A stretch of 64,000 bases of DNA, taken from the NCBI GenBank assembly GCA_963205235.1, contig CAUJIP010000073.1, positions 1 to 64,000 of the forward strand, read 5' to 3'. Shown in pieces: positions 10,601 to 19,509 of the stretch (position 1 is its first letter; every line of letters begins with the position of its first letter). Under the pieces are notes generated by a model. It was not told where the DNA came from. It searched no databases and saw only the letters and a list, made by a program, of their open reading frames with translations. The DNA is from Pseudomonadota bacterium (GTDB lineage Bacteria; Pseudomonadota; Alphaproteobacteria; Rhodobacterales; Rhodobacteraceae). The position numbers and the translations under genes were made by a program.

Positions 10601-11215
10601 GTCGGTAAAGCTGACAGCCTCGCCTTCCAGCGCCCGAAGGTTCGGCATCAGCCCCGGAAAGCGGGTTTCGTCCAGATAGCTCCGCTCGATCGACTCAAGG
10701 TACAGCAGCACGAAATTTCGCCGTGGCCCGGCGAATGCCGCGCTTTCGACCGGCACAAATCCTGCGGGCACCGGCCCCAGACTTGCCCCGGACTGGCTCA
10801 GGCCGCTTTCCACCAGCCGCCGCAGGTCGCCCACTGCCGGATTGACCGCCAGCGCCCCGGCAAGCAGGGCAATTCCCCCGAGAAGCCGCAGCCAGGCATA
10901 TCCGGCCAAAGGCGTGGCCCGGATCAGCCGATAGCTAAGAACTCCCGCCCCGACCGCCGCCAGCACCCCGACGCCCGCCGCTGCGCCAAGGCCGGAGAAT
11001 GCCCCGATCCCCGCGCCATCCAGACCGGATTGCAGATGATAGACGACCGAGGCATCGATCCCCGATCCGGTCAACCGGTCGATCGCTGCATAGGCGACCA
11101 GAAGCGCGAACTCGGTCGTCACGCACAGGGCCGCAAGCATTGCCCCCGAACGCTTGACCAGCACCCGGGACCAAAGCCCGACCGCCAGCACGCCCAAGAC
11201 CAGACTAGCCCACAT
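7676..11215 (-). CDS. OpgB-like phosphoglycerol transferase fused to a GDPD-like domain
   Basis: 1179 residues. The N-terminus has several membrane helices (to about residue 130), followed by an alkaline-phosphatase-superfamily domain like OpgB/MdoB and LtaS (L-L-Y-L-E-S-I-E-R, E-A-G-W-T-I-A-G-M-V-A-S-Q, D-T-H-H-P-F, A-S-D-H-L). Residues about 806-1037 resemble a glycerophosphodiester phosphodiesterase barrel (I-A-H-A-G-G, I-E-I-D, L-H-D), with the usual H-R replaced by H-A. Two clearly related domains of about 140 residues (about 646-790 and 1038-1179) flank it; their pattern recalls the ILEI/FAM3 domain. OpgB family members move phosphoglycerol from phosphatidylglycerol to periplasmic glucans; GDPD enzymes release glycerol 3-phosphate. 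One chain may thus add and remove, or recycle, phosphoglycerol on a glycan. The start has only a weak ribosome binding site, so the exact N-terminus is uncertain. Confidence 0.75.
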   Translation of the reverse strand: MWASLVLGVLAVGLWSRVLVKRSGAMLAALCVTTEFALLVAYAAIDRLTGSGIDASVVYHLQSGLDGAGIGAFSGLGAAAGVGVLAAVGAGVLSYRLIRATPLAGYAWLRLLGGIALLAGALAVNPAVGDLRRLVESGLSQSGASLGPVPAGFVPVESAAFAGPRRNFVLLYLESIERSYLDETRFPGLMPNLRALEGEAVSFTDLTEVEEAGWTIAGMVASQCGMPLIGSGAGFDRFLPGATCLGDLLDAEGYDLAYVGGADLGFAGKGTFYDSHHFDLVEGRTQLEPRLTDPAYVNEWGLFDDSLYPQAIQRLDALAKGDAPFGLVMLTLDTHHPFGFPSQSCADQPYGDGTNQFLNAVHCADRLAAEFIRHVRSDPAFKDTVLVVASDHLAMPNLAEDLLNAGPRRNLLMVFAPDLPPALVDKPGTTLDLGPTLLSLIGSPTPALGFGRDLLADAASLRAAEPGLEDRIAAGRGYLAAMWSFPKITGGIAVDQAAGEVILDSRRLKYPLLLRLNDGLEVTGIDFDLNSDLTLAEIVATLPLDQKFLWLDACQKTEIYAAGPAPDGAELCALVGSLSSPDLRQLALSEGAPLSAEAVAAPFQREIGGLAFQDTLLAELTRRRQFATSDIVSYTPPNGLTGSIAVRSAGYMNGESWVLNPETGEKVSLMRGLTLLGLNPDATPVKLGHVDTCGYGGRQPDNVPLVTDFQAAIDAHALGYGAFAIVAHNSVVCYEVDPGLEPLFAGTRLTKWRDLWYEEPYVALIAGNGEVQEFVGERQSALGVDLTNIMRPLRRDAQRQLAWLPRIAHAGGALGDQTYTNSLEALEANAASFDLIEIDLSWTSDRQLVCLHDWDAPFLALDGVAPAGPLPLADVMSRAATSAGFTPCTLETLTAWMRDHTKVRIVLDLKSGALDAYDWIGRTYPDLRPRFVPQVYQPEEYRPVRDMGFPDVIWSMYQYQGDADAVLKALDRMDVLGLAMPPERLDAGLARKARDATGVLSWVHTLNTEAELAAALQAGAAEIFTDDLKPGPVARFEATSSGYESGESSLRGAVGDPLTLGRGLNLIALLPGQPPALLAAFDGCAALDSGMPPDPQPFHAALVQALSDGTALALVVHDSALCDGTALDPLFTGTPLTKAPAIGFRQPYIGLVQPDGRLVEFTGPEGTQLRQSLTVGVTP

Positions 11216-11358
11216 TGCCAGCCCCGCTTGCGCTATTTTGCGCTTTCCCCGTCCTCATCCCCACAGGCCCACCCCGGCCCGAAAGTCCCGGTCCAAACGC
11301 CGGTATCTTGATCAAGACCTATGCCCTCCAAGGGGCCGGAACAAGCCTTTTGCCTGTG

Positions 11359-12147
11359 TCATCTTGGCGTATCCGGCACGACCTTCAGCGCGTCACGCGC
11401 CGTCATCAGCCGGATCACCCCCGCGTCCCGCAGGCTGTCAGCGCAGTCCAGCACCCCGTTGAACTGTTCGACCGAGTTTTCGTATTCATAGGTCGGCACA
11501 TCAACCACCCGGTGCCAGATATAGACCAGCCAATAACCCTCACGCCCCGCCCGTTCCATCTCGGCGCAGATATCGGCCACCGATTTCGTATTCGCCACCT
11601 GCTCGCGGTAGATCTGATAGTGGTCGGTCTGGTCGAACCGGTTGATCCCTTCGTTGCCCCAACCCCGGAAATGCGCCCTGTAATAGTACCGCACCCGGTC
11701 CAGCACCCGGTCGTCATAGTCGCCGTTTGGCGAGGCAAAGGTGACAGGAAACTCTCCGGTTTCCAGGTAGGCCTGGGCGGCAGGGACGCCAAGCTCCATT
11801 TCCAGAACTTCGTCGCTGGCCTGGCTAAGGGGATAGGCATGAGTATAGCCATGCGCGCCGAACTCCCAGCCATCCGCCGAAAGGCTGCGCACATCGTCCC
11901 AGCTCAGATCGCCCGATGCCTCCATGATCGGCTGGGTCTGGCCAAAAAGGGTGCCCGGAATGTCGCGTTCAAAGAAGGCGGGCATGGTGTGGACGAAGAA
12001 CTCTTTCGTCACGTTGTCGACGGTAAAGGTCACGATGCCCGGTTCGGTTTCGGCGGTGGCAGTCCCGGCCATCAAGGCAAGAACCAGCGCGGCCACCCCC
12101 GACCCGACCGGTCGTCTGCCCTGTTTCCCCGCGATCCCACCGGTCAT
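11359..12147 (-). CDS. Secreted polysaccharide deacetylase-like protein, altered metal site
   Basis: 262 residues with an N-terminal signal (hydrophobic stretch ending T-A-T-A). It aligns along its length with the deacetylase at 6918-7679: V-T-F-T-V-D-N against V-T-I-T-F-D-D, G-A-H-G-Y-T-H against G-A-H-G-R-T-H, and S-P-N-G-D-Y against S-P-F-G-D-F. The second Asp of motif 1, a metal ligand in CE4 enzymes, is Asn here, so activity may be lost or changed. A GGGGAG site precedes the ATG. It lies 15 bases after the stop of the ATPase gene, so they are probably co-transcribed. Confidence 0.7.
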   Translation of the reverse strand: MTGGIAGKQGRRPVGSGVAALVLALMAGTATAETEPGIVTFTVDNVTKEFFVHTMPAFFERDIPGTLFGQTQPIMEASGDLSWDDVRSLSADGWEFGAHGYTHAYPLSQASDEVLEMELGVPAAQAYLETGEFPVTFASPNGDYDDRVLDRVRYYYRAHFRGWGNEGINRFDQTDHYQIYREQVANTKSVADICAEMERAGREGYWLVYIWHRVVDVPTYEYENSVEQFNGVLDCADSLRDAGVIRLMTARDALKVVPDTPR

Positions 12148-12162
12148 CCCGTGTCTCCCCGA

Positions 12163-13161
12163 TTACCTGATGCGCTTGCCCTCGGCATCGAAGTAAAGCT
12201 CGCGCTTGCGGTCAAAGTCCATGAAGACAGCTTCGCCCGGCAAGAATTCCTGATGCCCGAACAGCCGGACCGTCACCGGCCCAAGATGGTCTGTCCGCAG
12301 GATCAGGTTGGTTTCGCTGCCCAGCGTCTCGACATGGTCGACCCAGCCCTGTACCTCGCCTGCCGTTCGGCCAAGGCCGATGTGTTCGGGTCGCGCCCCG
12401 ACGACATGCCCCGGACGGCCAAGCAAGGCCGACTTCAGGAAGTTCATCTTGGGCGACCCGATGAACCCCGCGACGAAGACATTCACCGGATCGTGGTAGA
12501 CATCCATCGGCGGTCCGCTTTGTTCGATCCGGCCTTCGTTCATCACGACGATATGGTCGGCCAGCGTCATCGCCTCGACCTGATCATGCGTGACATAGAT
12601 CGTCGTCGTGCCCAACCGGCGATGCAGGGCTGCCATCTCGATACGCATGTGGACGCGCAGCGCGGCATCAAGGTTCGACAGCGGCTCGTCAAACAAAAAC
12701 AGCTTCGGCTTGCGCGAGATTGCCCGGCCAATCGCCACCCGCTGCCGTTCACCACCCGAAAGCTCTTGCGGCAACCGGTTCAGAAGCGGCGTCAGCCCCA
12801 GAATTCCGGCAACCCGCTCGACCTCTCTGCGCGCCTCGGTCCGCGACTGTCCGGCTTGCCGCAACCCGATGCCAAGATTGCCCGCGACCGACAGATGCGG
12901 GTAAAGCGCATAGCTTTGAAACACCATGGCAATATCGCGGGCCGAGGGGGGAACTCCAGTCAGATCCCGCCCGCCCAGCTGGACCGTCCCGCTGTCCGGG
13001 GCCAGCAATCCGGCGATGATTCGGAGCAGCACCGACTTGCCACAGCCCGAAGGCCCGACGAGCGCCCAGAACTCTCCAGCGCCGACTGCAAGATCAATCC
13101 CATGCAGGACTTCATGCCCGTCGAAAGCCTTGGACACTGCGGTAATGTTCAGACTGTCCAT
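12163..13161 (-). CDS. Orphan UgpC/MalK-type ABC ATPase
   Basis: 332 residues: an ABC ATPase domain (Walker A G-P-S-G-C-G-K-S, signature L-S-G-G-E-R-Q-R, Walker B L-F-L-F-D-E-P, switch His in Y-V-T-H-D) followed by a TOBE-type regulatory domain. This is the CUT1 sugar/glycerol-3-phosphate importer class. No permease or binding-protein gene is adjacent; the next genes are glycan-modification enzymes. It could energise a CUT1 permease encoded elsewhere, perhaps recovering glycerol 3-phosphate released by the GDPD domain of its neighbour. That link is inference. First gene of the minus-strand cluster. Confidence 0.8.
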   Translation of the reverse strand: MDSLNITAVSKAFDGHEVLHGIDLAVGAGEFWALVGPSGCGKSVLLRIIAGLLAPDSGTVQLGGRDLTGVPPSARDIAMVFQSYALYPHLSVAGNLGIGLRQAGQSRTEARREVERVAGILGLTPLLNRLPQELSGGERQRVAIGRAISRKPKLFLFDEPLSNLDAALRVHMRIEMAALHRRLGTTTIYVTHDQVEAMTLADHIVVMNEGRIEQSGPPMDVYHDPVNVFVAGFIGSPKMNFLKSALLGRPGHVVGARPEHIGLGRTAGEVQGWVDHVETLGSETNLILRTDHLGPVTVRLFGHQEFLPGEAVFMDFDRKRELYFDAEGKRIR

Positions 13162-13328
13162 GGAACGGCTGCCCTACTTTTGTACTGCAGTTAAGGGGGG
13201 TCACATGCGCATTCAACATTCTTTCGACCTCAGCCGTGCGAAACTGCCCAGAAGGGCGAAGGGTCGCACCTGAAGCGGCAGGAAATCGGAGGGGAAATCG
13301 TTGGCCACATCGGCCGGAGAGTACAGAC

Positions 13329-13368
13329 GGGTACCGGAATGGAACCGGTCATCACGCAATTGCAATCC
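13329..13368 (-). repeat. Partial tRNA-Cys copy (putative attachment-site remnant)
   Basis: A 40-base segment matches bases 29944-29983 of the intact tRNA-Cys gene with only four mismatches, in the same orientation. It covers the 3' half of the anticodon region (including the GCA anticodon), variable loop, T arm and the start of the 3' acceptor strand. The D arm, the 5' half and the last bases of the acceptor are missing, so it cannot be a functional tRNA. Position and orientation fit a decayed attachment site left by an element that integrated at the 3' end of tRNA-Cys. Confidence 0.75.
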
Positions 13369-13430
13369 CGTCGCTTCCCGCGTCCGGTCAAGAGCTTGGG
13401 CGAAGAAACGCATCATGCCCATGCATGCGG

Positions 13431-13444
13431 TTGACGCAGGTCAA
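13431..13444 (+). promoter_or_regulatory. FNR/FixK-like box
   Basis: The perfect dyad TTGACGCAGGTCAA matches the TTGAY-N4-RTCAA recognition pattern of the Crp/FNR family (FnrL, FixK, Dnr). It lies about 60 bases upstream of the ATG at 13505, an activator-compatible distance, so oxygen- or nitrogen-oxide-responsive control of the small gene, LOG-FtsH and mgtA unit is likely. The actual regulator and start site are not visible. Confidence 0.6.
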
Positions 13445-13504
13445 CGTCAATCGCCGCAGCCTGATCATAAACATGGTAATACAGGTGAATTTGGAGATCC
13501 GCAG

Positions 13505-13783
13505 ATGGCGAAGATCAATCAGAACTCACCGGAAGATACTTCCCTCAATGATGCTGGACAGGAAATTGCCAAGGAACGGCAGGATTTCAGGGCCGTTCTC
13601 CCAGCGCTCGTTGGGTCCCTGCAGCGCTCCGGTTCAATTGGCGCCGAAGAGTTGACGGGTCGTGTGAAGGACATGGTCGACGCTCTGTGGCGGCACCTTC
13701 AGGCGAATGTGGGTACCCACCTTTCGGCTTGGCCGGTTGGCGCTCGTGCGACCGGCCAGCGGTCGGACGCGTCGGCCCGCTGA
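13505..13783 (+). CDS. Small protein of unknown function
   Basis: 92 residues from an ATG preceded by GGAG; an upstream extension of the same frame runs through the tRNA remnant and the FNR-like box and is not credible as coding. The product is polar with amphipathic helical stretches (about 20-70) and no signal peptide or membrane helix. I do not recognise a family. It is the first gene after the FNR-like box and lies 20 bases before the LOG-FtsH gene, suggesting one operon. Confidence 0.5.
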   Translation: MAKINQNSPEDTSLNDAGQEIAKERQDFRAVLPALVGSLQRSGSIGAEELTGRVKDMVDALWRHLQANVGTHLSAWPVGARATGQRSDASAR

Positions 13784-13803
13784 ACAGGAGGCTCGGGCAA
13801 GAG

Positions 13804-15576
13804 ATGACCCACAAACCTAGATCAAGGGCGGAAAAGCCCGATCCGGCACATCCGACCCGCAGGGACCAGCCCTTGCCCTGGACCGATCCGAAACCGGTCA
13901 ACGACGATCCAAGGTCCTCGGAGCTGGTGGCTGCGATCCTGAACAGCCCGGAATATCGCGAGGCGGACCGGGACACCGACTTTCTGGGCAGCGACGCGGC
14001 TCGCGGTATCCGGCTGCAGTTGGACTTCCAGAAATGCGAGTCGTTGCTTCAGGCGCATGGCATCCGGCATTCCATCGTCGTCTTCGGCAGCACGCGGGTG
14101 GTCGAACCCCGGGCCGCAGCGCGCGAGGTAGAGGCGCTGGAGGCCGCTGGCGCAAGCGCCGCTGACAACCCCGCCTTGGAACAGCGCCTGCGCATCGCCC
14201 GCCGCGTTCAGGAGAAAAGCCGCTTTTATACGATCGCCCGCGATTTCGGACGCCTCGTCGGCCGCGCCGACGCCCTTCCTGAACGACCGCGACCGTTATG
14301 GCCGCCTGGGTGCCCGCATCCCGAAGGGCATCCTGCTGGTCGGCCCCCCGGCACGGGCAAGACGCTTCTGGCCCGCGCCATCGCGGGTGAGGCGAAAGTG
14401 CCCTTCTTCTCGATCTCGGGGTCGGAATTCGTCGAGATGTTCGTCGGCGTCGGCGCCGCGCGGGTCCGCGATCTGTTCGAACAGGCCCGCAAGGCCGCGC
14501 CCTGCATCATCTTCATCGACGAGCTGGACGCGCTCGGCCGCGCCCGCACGGGCATTTCCGGCTTTGGCGGCAATGACGAGAAAGAGCAGACGCTGAACCA
14601 ACTGCTGGCCGAATTGGACGGATTCGACCCCGCCGTCGGCATCGTGCTGCTGGCCGCGACCAACCGGCCTGAAATCCTTGATCCCGCCCTTCTGCGGGCG
14701 GGCCGCTTCGACCGGCAGATCGTGGTGGACCGCCCCGACAAGAACGGGCGCGAACAGATCCTTCGCGTCCACATGCGCAAGATCAAGGCCGACCCCGACC
14801 TGCAACTGGACGAGATCGCGGGCCTGACCACGGGCTTTACCAAGGCAGATCTTGCCAACCTGGTGAACGAAGCGGCGATCGTCGCCACCCGCCGGGGGGC
14901 TGCCAGCGTTTCGGCGGCAGACTTCACCGCAGCCGTCGAACGCATCGTCGCGGGGGCCGAGCGCAAGACCCGGATCATGAACCCCGACGAACGCGCCCGT
15001 GTGGCGCATCACGAAATGGGCCACGCGCTTGCCGCCGCGTCCATTCCCGGGATGGACCCGGTGCAGAAGGTCACGATCATCCCGCGCTCGGTTGGGGCGC
15101 TTGGCTTCACCATGCAGCGCCCGACCGAGGATCGCTTCCTGATCACCCTTTCCGAACTGAAGGACCGGATGGTCGTCCTGCTGGCCGGTCGCGCCGCCGA
15201 GTCCATCGTCTTCGGCGAAGTCTCGACGGGTGCGTCCGACGATCTGGCCAAGGTGACGGACATCGCCCGGGAATGCGTGACGCGCTATGGAATGCCCGAC
15301 CCCATCGGCAATGTCGTCCTGGAAGAGCGGCAGTTGCGCTTTCTGCGCGACAGCCCCCTGCAGGGCCAGTCACGGGATTACTCGGAAGCCACCTTGCGCG
15401 AGGTCGATCTTGCCGTGCGCGCCCTGGTGGCCGAGGCCTATGACCGCGCCAAGGCGATCCTGGCCGCGCGCAGGGCCGACCTCGACGCCGGCGCTGCGCT
15501 GCTTTTGCAACGCGAAAGCCTGACACCGGATGATTTCGCGCCTCTGCGCCGGACGGACCGGAACCCCCATGGCTGA
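13804..15576 (+). CDS. LOG-family N-terminus fused to truncated FtsH-like AAA protease
   Basis: A continuous 590-codon frame joining two families. Residues 1 to about 150 match the N-terminus of LOG-type nucleotide-binding proteins ([16 protein letters not shown]), cut off before the usual G-G-G-P-G-I-M motif. From about residue 178 it is FtsH: P-P-G-T-G-K-T, Walker [10 protein letters not shown], and zinc site H-E-M-G-H. FtsH's membrane segments are missing. The joint is odd: bases 14276-14340 encode good FtsH sequence ([14 protein letters not shown]) in a different frame, and a run of only six C at 14344-14349 returns the reading to this frame, changing the first Gly of Walker A to Arg. A fusion by deletion plus a one-base loss, or a sequencing error, would explain this. 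ATG has AGGAGG upstream. Possibly a pseudogene. Confidence 0.65.
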   Translation: MTHKPRSRAEKPDPAHPTRRDQPLPWTDPKPVNDDPRSSELVAAILNSPEYREADRDTDFLGSDAARGIRLQLDFQKCESLLQAHGIRHSIVVFGSTRVVEPRAAAREVEALEAAGASAADNPALEQRLRIARRVQEKSRFYTIARDFGRLVGRADALPERPRPLWPPGCPHPEGHPAGRPPGTGKTLLARAIAGEAKVPFFSISGSEFVEMFVGVGAARVRDLFEQARKAAPCIIFIDELDALGRARTGISGFGGNDEKEQTLNQLLAELDGFDPAVGIVLLAATNRPEILDPALLRAGRFDRQIVVDRPDKNGREQILRVHMRKIKADPDLQLDEIAGLTTGFTKADLANLVNEAAIVATRRGAASVSAADFTAAVERIVAGAERKTRIMNPDERARVAHHEMGHALAAASIPGMDPVQKVTIIPRSVGALGFTMQRPTEDRFLITLSELKDRMVVLLAGRAAESIVFGEVSTGASDDLAKVTDIARECVTRYGMPDPIGNVVLEERQLRFLRDSPLQGQSRDYSEATLREVDLAVRALVAEAYDRAKAILAARRADLDAGAALLLQRESLTPDDFAPLRRTDRNPHG

Positions 15577-18106
15577 GGTCCCGGAAGCCTGGTGGTCGCA
15601 ACCCGCGCCCACGCTTCTGACGGCCCTCAACTCGGGGCCGGTCGGGCTTGATGCGGCCGAGGCGGCCCGGCGGCTTGCCAAGGTCGGGCCCGGCCTGACC
15701 GCCGCGCACGATGCGTTTCGCTGGCCGGGGCTGCTGATGCGGCAGTATGAAAGCCCGCTGGTTCTGATCCTGATCCTGGCGGCGCTCGTGTCCCTGATCG
15801 TCCGGGAATGGACCGAGGCCGCCATCATCCTGGCCATCGTGGCCAGCAGCACGCTGTTGAGCTTCACGCAGGAATACCGCGCCGCCCGCGCCGTGCAGGC
15901 CCTTCAGGCCCGGCTGGCCCTGACCGTGACCCTGTTGCGCGGCGGGGTGACAACGGTGGTCCCGGCCGAAACGGTGGTGCCGGGCGACATCGTCCTCCTG
16001 GCCGCAGGCAACCTGATCCCGGCCGATGGGGTGGTGATCGAAGCCCGGGATTTCCTGGTCAGCCAGGCCGCACTGACCGGCGAATCCTTCCCGGTGGAAA
16101 AGCGCCCGGACCCGTCCCCGGCGGGGGCGCCGCTGGCCGGGCGGACCAACGCGGTCTTCCTGGGCACCTCGGTCCGCAGCGGCACGGCGCGCATGCTGGT
16201 CGTCTGCACCGGACGCGCCACGGAATACGGGGCGATTGCCGAACGAATGGGCGGGCGCGACCCCGAGACCGATTTCGAACTCGGGTTGCGTCGGTTCGGA
16301 GCCTTGCTGATGCGGGTCATGATGGTGATCGTGACCCTGGTGCTGATCGCGAACCTGCTCTTGGACCGTCCGGTGATCGACAGCCTCCTGTTCGCCGTGG
16401 CCCTGGCCGTGGGCCTGACGCCGGAACTTCTACCCGCCATCGTCAGCGTCACGATGGCGGCTGGCGCGCGGCGGATGGCGAAGGAAGGCGTGCTGGTCCG
16501 CCGCTCGGCCGCGATCGAGAACCTCGGGACCGCCGATATCCTGTGTACCGACAAGACCGGCACGCTGACCAGCGGGCAGATGGCGCTGTCGGCAGCGACC
16601 GACCCGGCCGGAGAGCGGTCTGAGGATGTCTTCCGGCTGGCCCTGATCAACGCGCATTTCGAGACCGGGATCGAGAACCCGCTGGACCAGGCCATCCTCG
16701 CCGCCGCCACTTCGCGCGGGACGGCGCTGCCCGTCCAGCCGAAGGTGGACGAGATCCCCTATGACTTCCGCCGCAAGCGGTTGACCATCGTTGTCGACCT
16801 GCCCGAGGAACAGGAGCATCTGGTGGTGACGAAGGGCGCCTTCGACACGGTGCTGGCGTGTTGCGATACCGTCGATACGCCCGACGGGCCGGTCCCGGTG
16901 GACGATGCCAAGCGGGCGCGGCTTGCCGCTGTGGTGGCGGAAAAGGGGGCCGAAGGCGTGCGCGTGCTGGGCATGGCCACCCGTCGCCTGCCGCCGAAAC
17001 CGCGCTATGACCTGGCCGACGAGGCGGGGATGACCTTCGCGGGGTTCCTGATGTTCATCGACCCGCTGAAACCGGGGATCGAACGGACCCTGGAGGCGCT
17101 GCAGGACCTGGGCATTTCGGTCAAGATCATCACCGGGGACAACCGGCATGTCGCCGAGCATGTCGCCCGCGCGGTGGGACTGACGCCCGTTGTCATCACC
17201 GGGGCCGAACTGGTGGCCACCCGGGACGAGGCGCTGTGGCATCTGGCAGAACAATGCAACGTTTTTGCCGAGGCCGACCCCCAGCAGAAGGAACGCATCG
17301 TGCGCGCCCTGCAGACGCGCGGCCATTCGGTGGCCTACCTAGGCGACGGCATCAACGACGCGCCCGCCCTGCGGCAGGCCGACGTGGGCATCTCGGTCGA
17401 GGATGCGGTGGACGTGGCCCGCGAAAGCGCGGACATCGTGCTTCTGGCACCGGACCTGGACATCCTGCGCCAGGGCATCGTCGATGGCCGCCGGACCTTT
17501 GCCAATACGCTGAAATACATCCAGATCACGACAAGCGCGAATTTCGGCAACATGATCAGCATGGCCGCGGGCACGCTGTTCCTGCCGTTTCTGCCGATGA
17601 CCGCCGCGCAGATCCTCTTGAACAACTTCCTGTCCGACATCCCCTCGCTTGCCGTGGCCGGCGACCGGGTAGATCCGGAATCGGTCGCGCGGGCCCCGCG
17701 CTGGAACATCCCCGTGATCCGCAGTTACATGGTGGTCTTCGGCCTGATCAGCACCGCCTTCGATCTTCTGACCTTCATCATCCTTGTCCGCGTCTTCCAG
17801 GCCGACAGGATGGAATTCCAGTCCACCTGGTTCGTCGTCTCGCTTCTGACCGAGCTTGCCGTTGTCATGGTCCTGCGGACGCGCCGTTCCTTCTGGTCCA
17901 GTCGTCCCGGACCGGTGTTGCTTGCCGCTACACTGACGGTCGCAGTGCTTGGCGTCGCGCTGCCTTTTCTGCCGCTCGTTGCCGAGGCCTTCGGCCTTGC
18001 ATCCCTGCAACCAAGGATGCTGGCGGCGGGTGGGGTCATTGTTGTCCTCTATCTGCTGACGACCGAGGCCATGAAGCGGGTGTTCTATCGTCCAAGGTCG
18101 TCTTGA
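15569..18106 (+). CDS. mgtA: P-type ATPase, MgtA-like magnesium transporter family
   Basis: 845 residues. The start at 15569 overlaps the upstream gene by 8 bases. Features: N-terminal cation-ATPase region, T-G-E-S-F-P-V-E-K actuator loop, the G-L-T-P-E-L-L-P membrane motif typical of MgtA-type (P3B) pumps, phosphorylation site D-K-T-G-T-L-T near residue 328, hinge G-D-G-I-N-D-A-P-A-L, and a C-terminal block of membrane helices. Length matches MgtA (about 850-900). The predicted role is ATP-driven Mg2+ uptake across the inner membrane; another divalent cation is possible. Likely co-regulated with LOG-FtsH from the FNR-like box. Confidence 0.8.
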   Translation: MAEVPEAWWSQPAPTLLTALNSGPVGLDAAEAARRLAKVGPGLTAAHDAFRWPGLLMRQYESPLVLILILAALVSLIVREWTEAAIILAIVASSTLLSFTQEYRAARAVQALQARLALTVTLLRGGVTTVVPAETVVPGDIVLLAAGNLIPADGVVIEARDFLVSQAALTGESFPVEKRPDPSPAGAPLAGRTNAVFLGTSVRSGTARMLVVCTGRATEYGAIAERMGGRDPETDFELGLRRFGALLMRVMMVIVTLVLIANLLLDRPVIDSLLFAVALAVGLTPELLPAIVSVTMAAGARRMAKEGVLVRRSAAIENLGTADILCTDKTGTLTSGQMALSAATDPAGERSEDVFRLALINAHFETGIENPLDQAILAAATSRGTALPVQPKVDEIPYDFRRKRLTIVVDLPEEQEHLVVTKGAFDTVLACCDTVDTPDGPVPVDDAKRARLAAVVAEKGAEGVRVLGMATRRLPPKPRYDLADEAGMTFAGFLMFIDPLKPGIERTLEALQDLGISVKIITGDNRHVAEHVARAVGLTPVVITGAELVATRDEALWHLAEQCNVFAEADPQQKERIVRALQTRGHSVAYLGDGINDAPALRQADVGISVEDAVDVARESADIVLLAPDLDILRQGIVDGRRTFANTLKYIQITTSANFGNMISMAAGTLFLPFLPMTAAQILLNNFLSDIPSLAVAGDRVDPESVARAPRWNIPVIRSYMVVFGLISTAFDLLTFIILVRVFQADRMEFQSTWFVVSLLTELAVVMVLRTRRSFWSSRPGPVLLAATLTVAVLGVALPFLPLVAEAFGLASLQPRMLAAGGVIVVLYLLTTEAMKRVFYRPRSS

Positions 18107-18453
18107 ACCTTGCCTCGCTGGCGCGCGGCCTTTTGGTGCGGTGCCAGGAGCGGCTGTTCTGGACGTTCGACCGTTCGGCGTCAGCTTTGGGCCGACCGTC
18201 ACAGAAGGGGGTGGTCGGCGGCATGGCTGAAGGTCGGTCCTCTCTAAGAGCGACAAGGCACCCTTCTTTGGTCACGCCGACCAAGGAGACAGCATCGGTC
18301 GCGGTCCATGGTCGTGGCATCGGGCGATAAGCGGACAGTTGCGGATGCTGACCGGGTTTCGCCAGCGTACCAACCGGACTTGACCCGATCCGCACAAGGA
18401 TTGGGTGCTGCGAGCCCGTCTTTGGGCCGAGCCAAGCCCATGGTTGAAGGCGT
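18107..18453. other. Gene-free stretch downstream of mgtA
   Basis: Between two convergent transcription units. Short frames exist on both strands but none has a ribosome binding site or family resemblance. An imperfect hairpin, TTTGGTC facing GACCAAGG, occurs near 18267-18285 and might help termination, although no T-run follows. It may hold decayed sequence; nothing more can be supported. Confidence 0.4.
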
Positions 18454-19506
<1,053 letters not shown>

Positions 19507-19509
19507 GGG

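Larger units (their letters stand above)
13162..13504. other. Intergenic region between divergent units with tRNA remnant and FNR-like box
   Basis: No protein gene is supported. The stretch separates the minus-strand glycan cluster from the plus-strand LOG-FtsH/MgtA unit. It holds the tRNA-Cys-like 40-mer at 13329-13368 and a perfect TTGAC-N4-GTCAA palindrome at 13431-13444, both listed separately. Confidence 0.6.

Noticed and set aside
13329-13368. Functional second tRNA-Cys
   Set aside because: Only 40 bases align; the D arm, 5' acceptor strand and 3' terminus are missing, so no cloverleaf can form.
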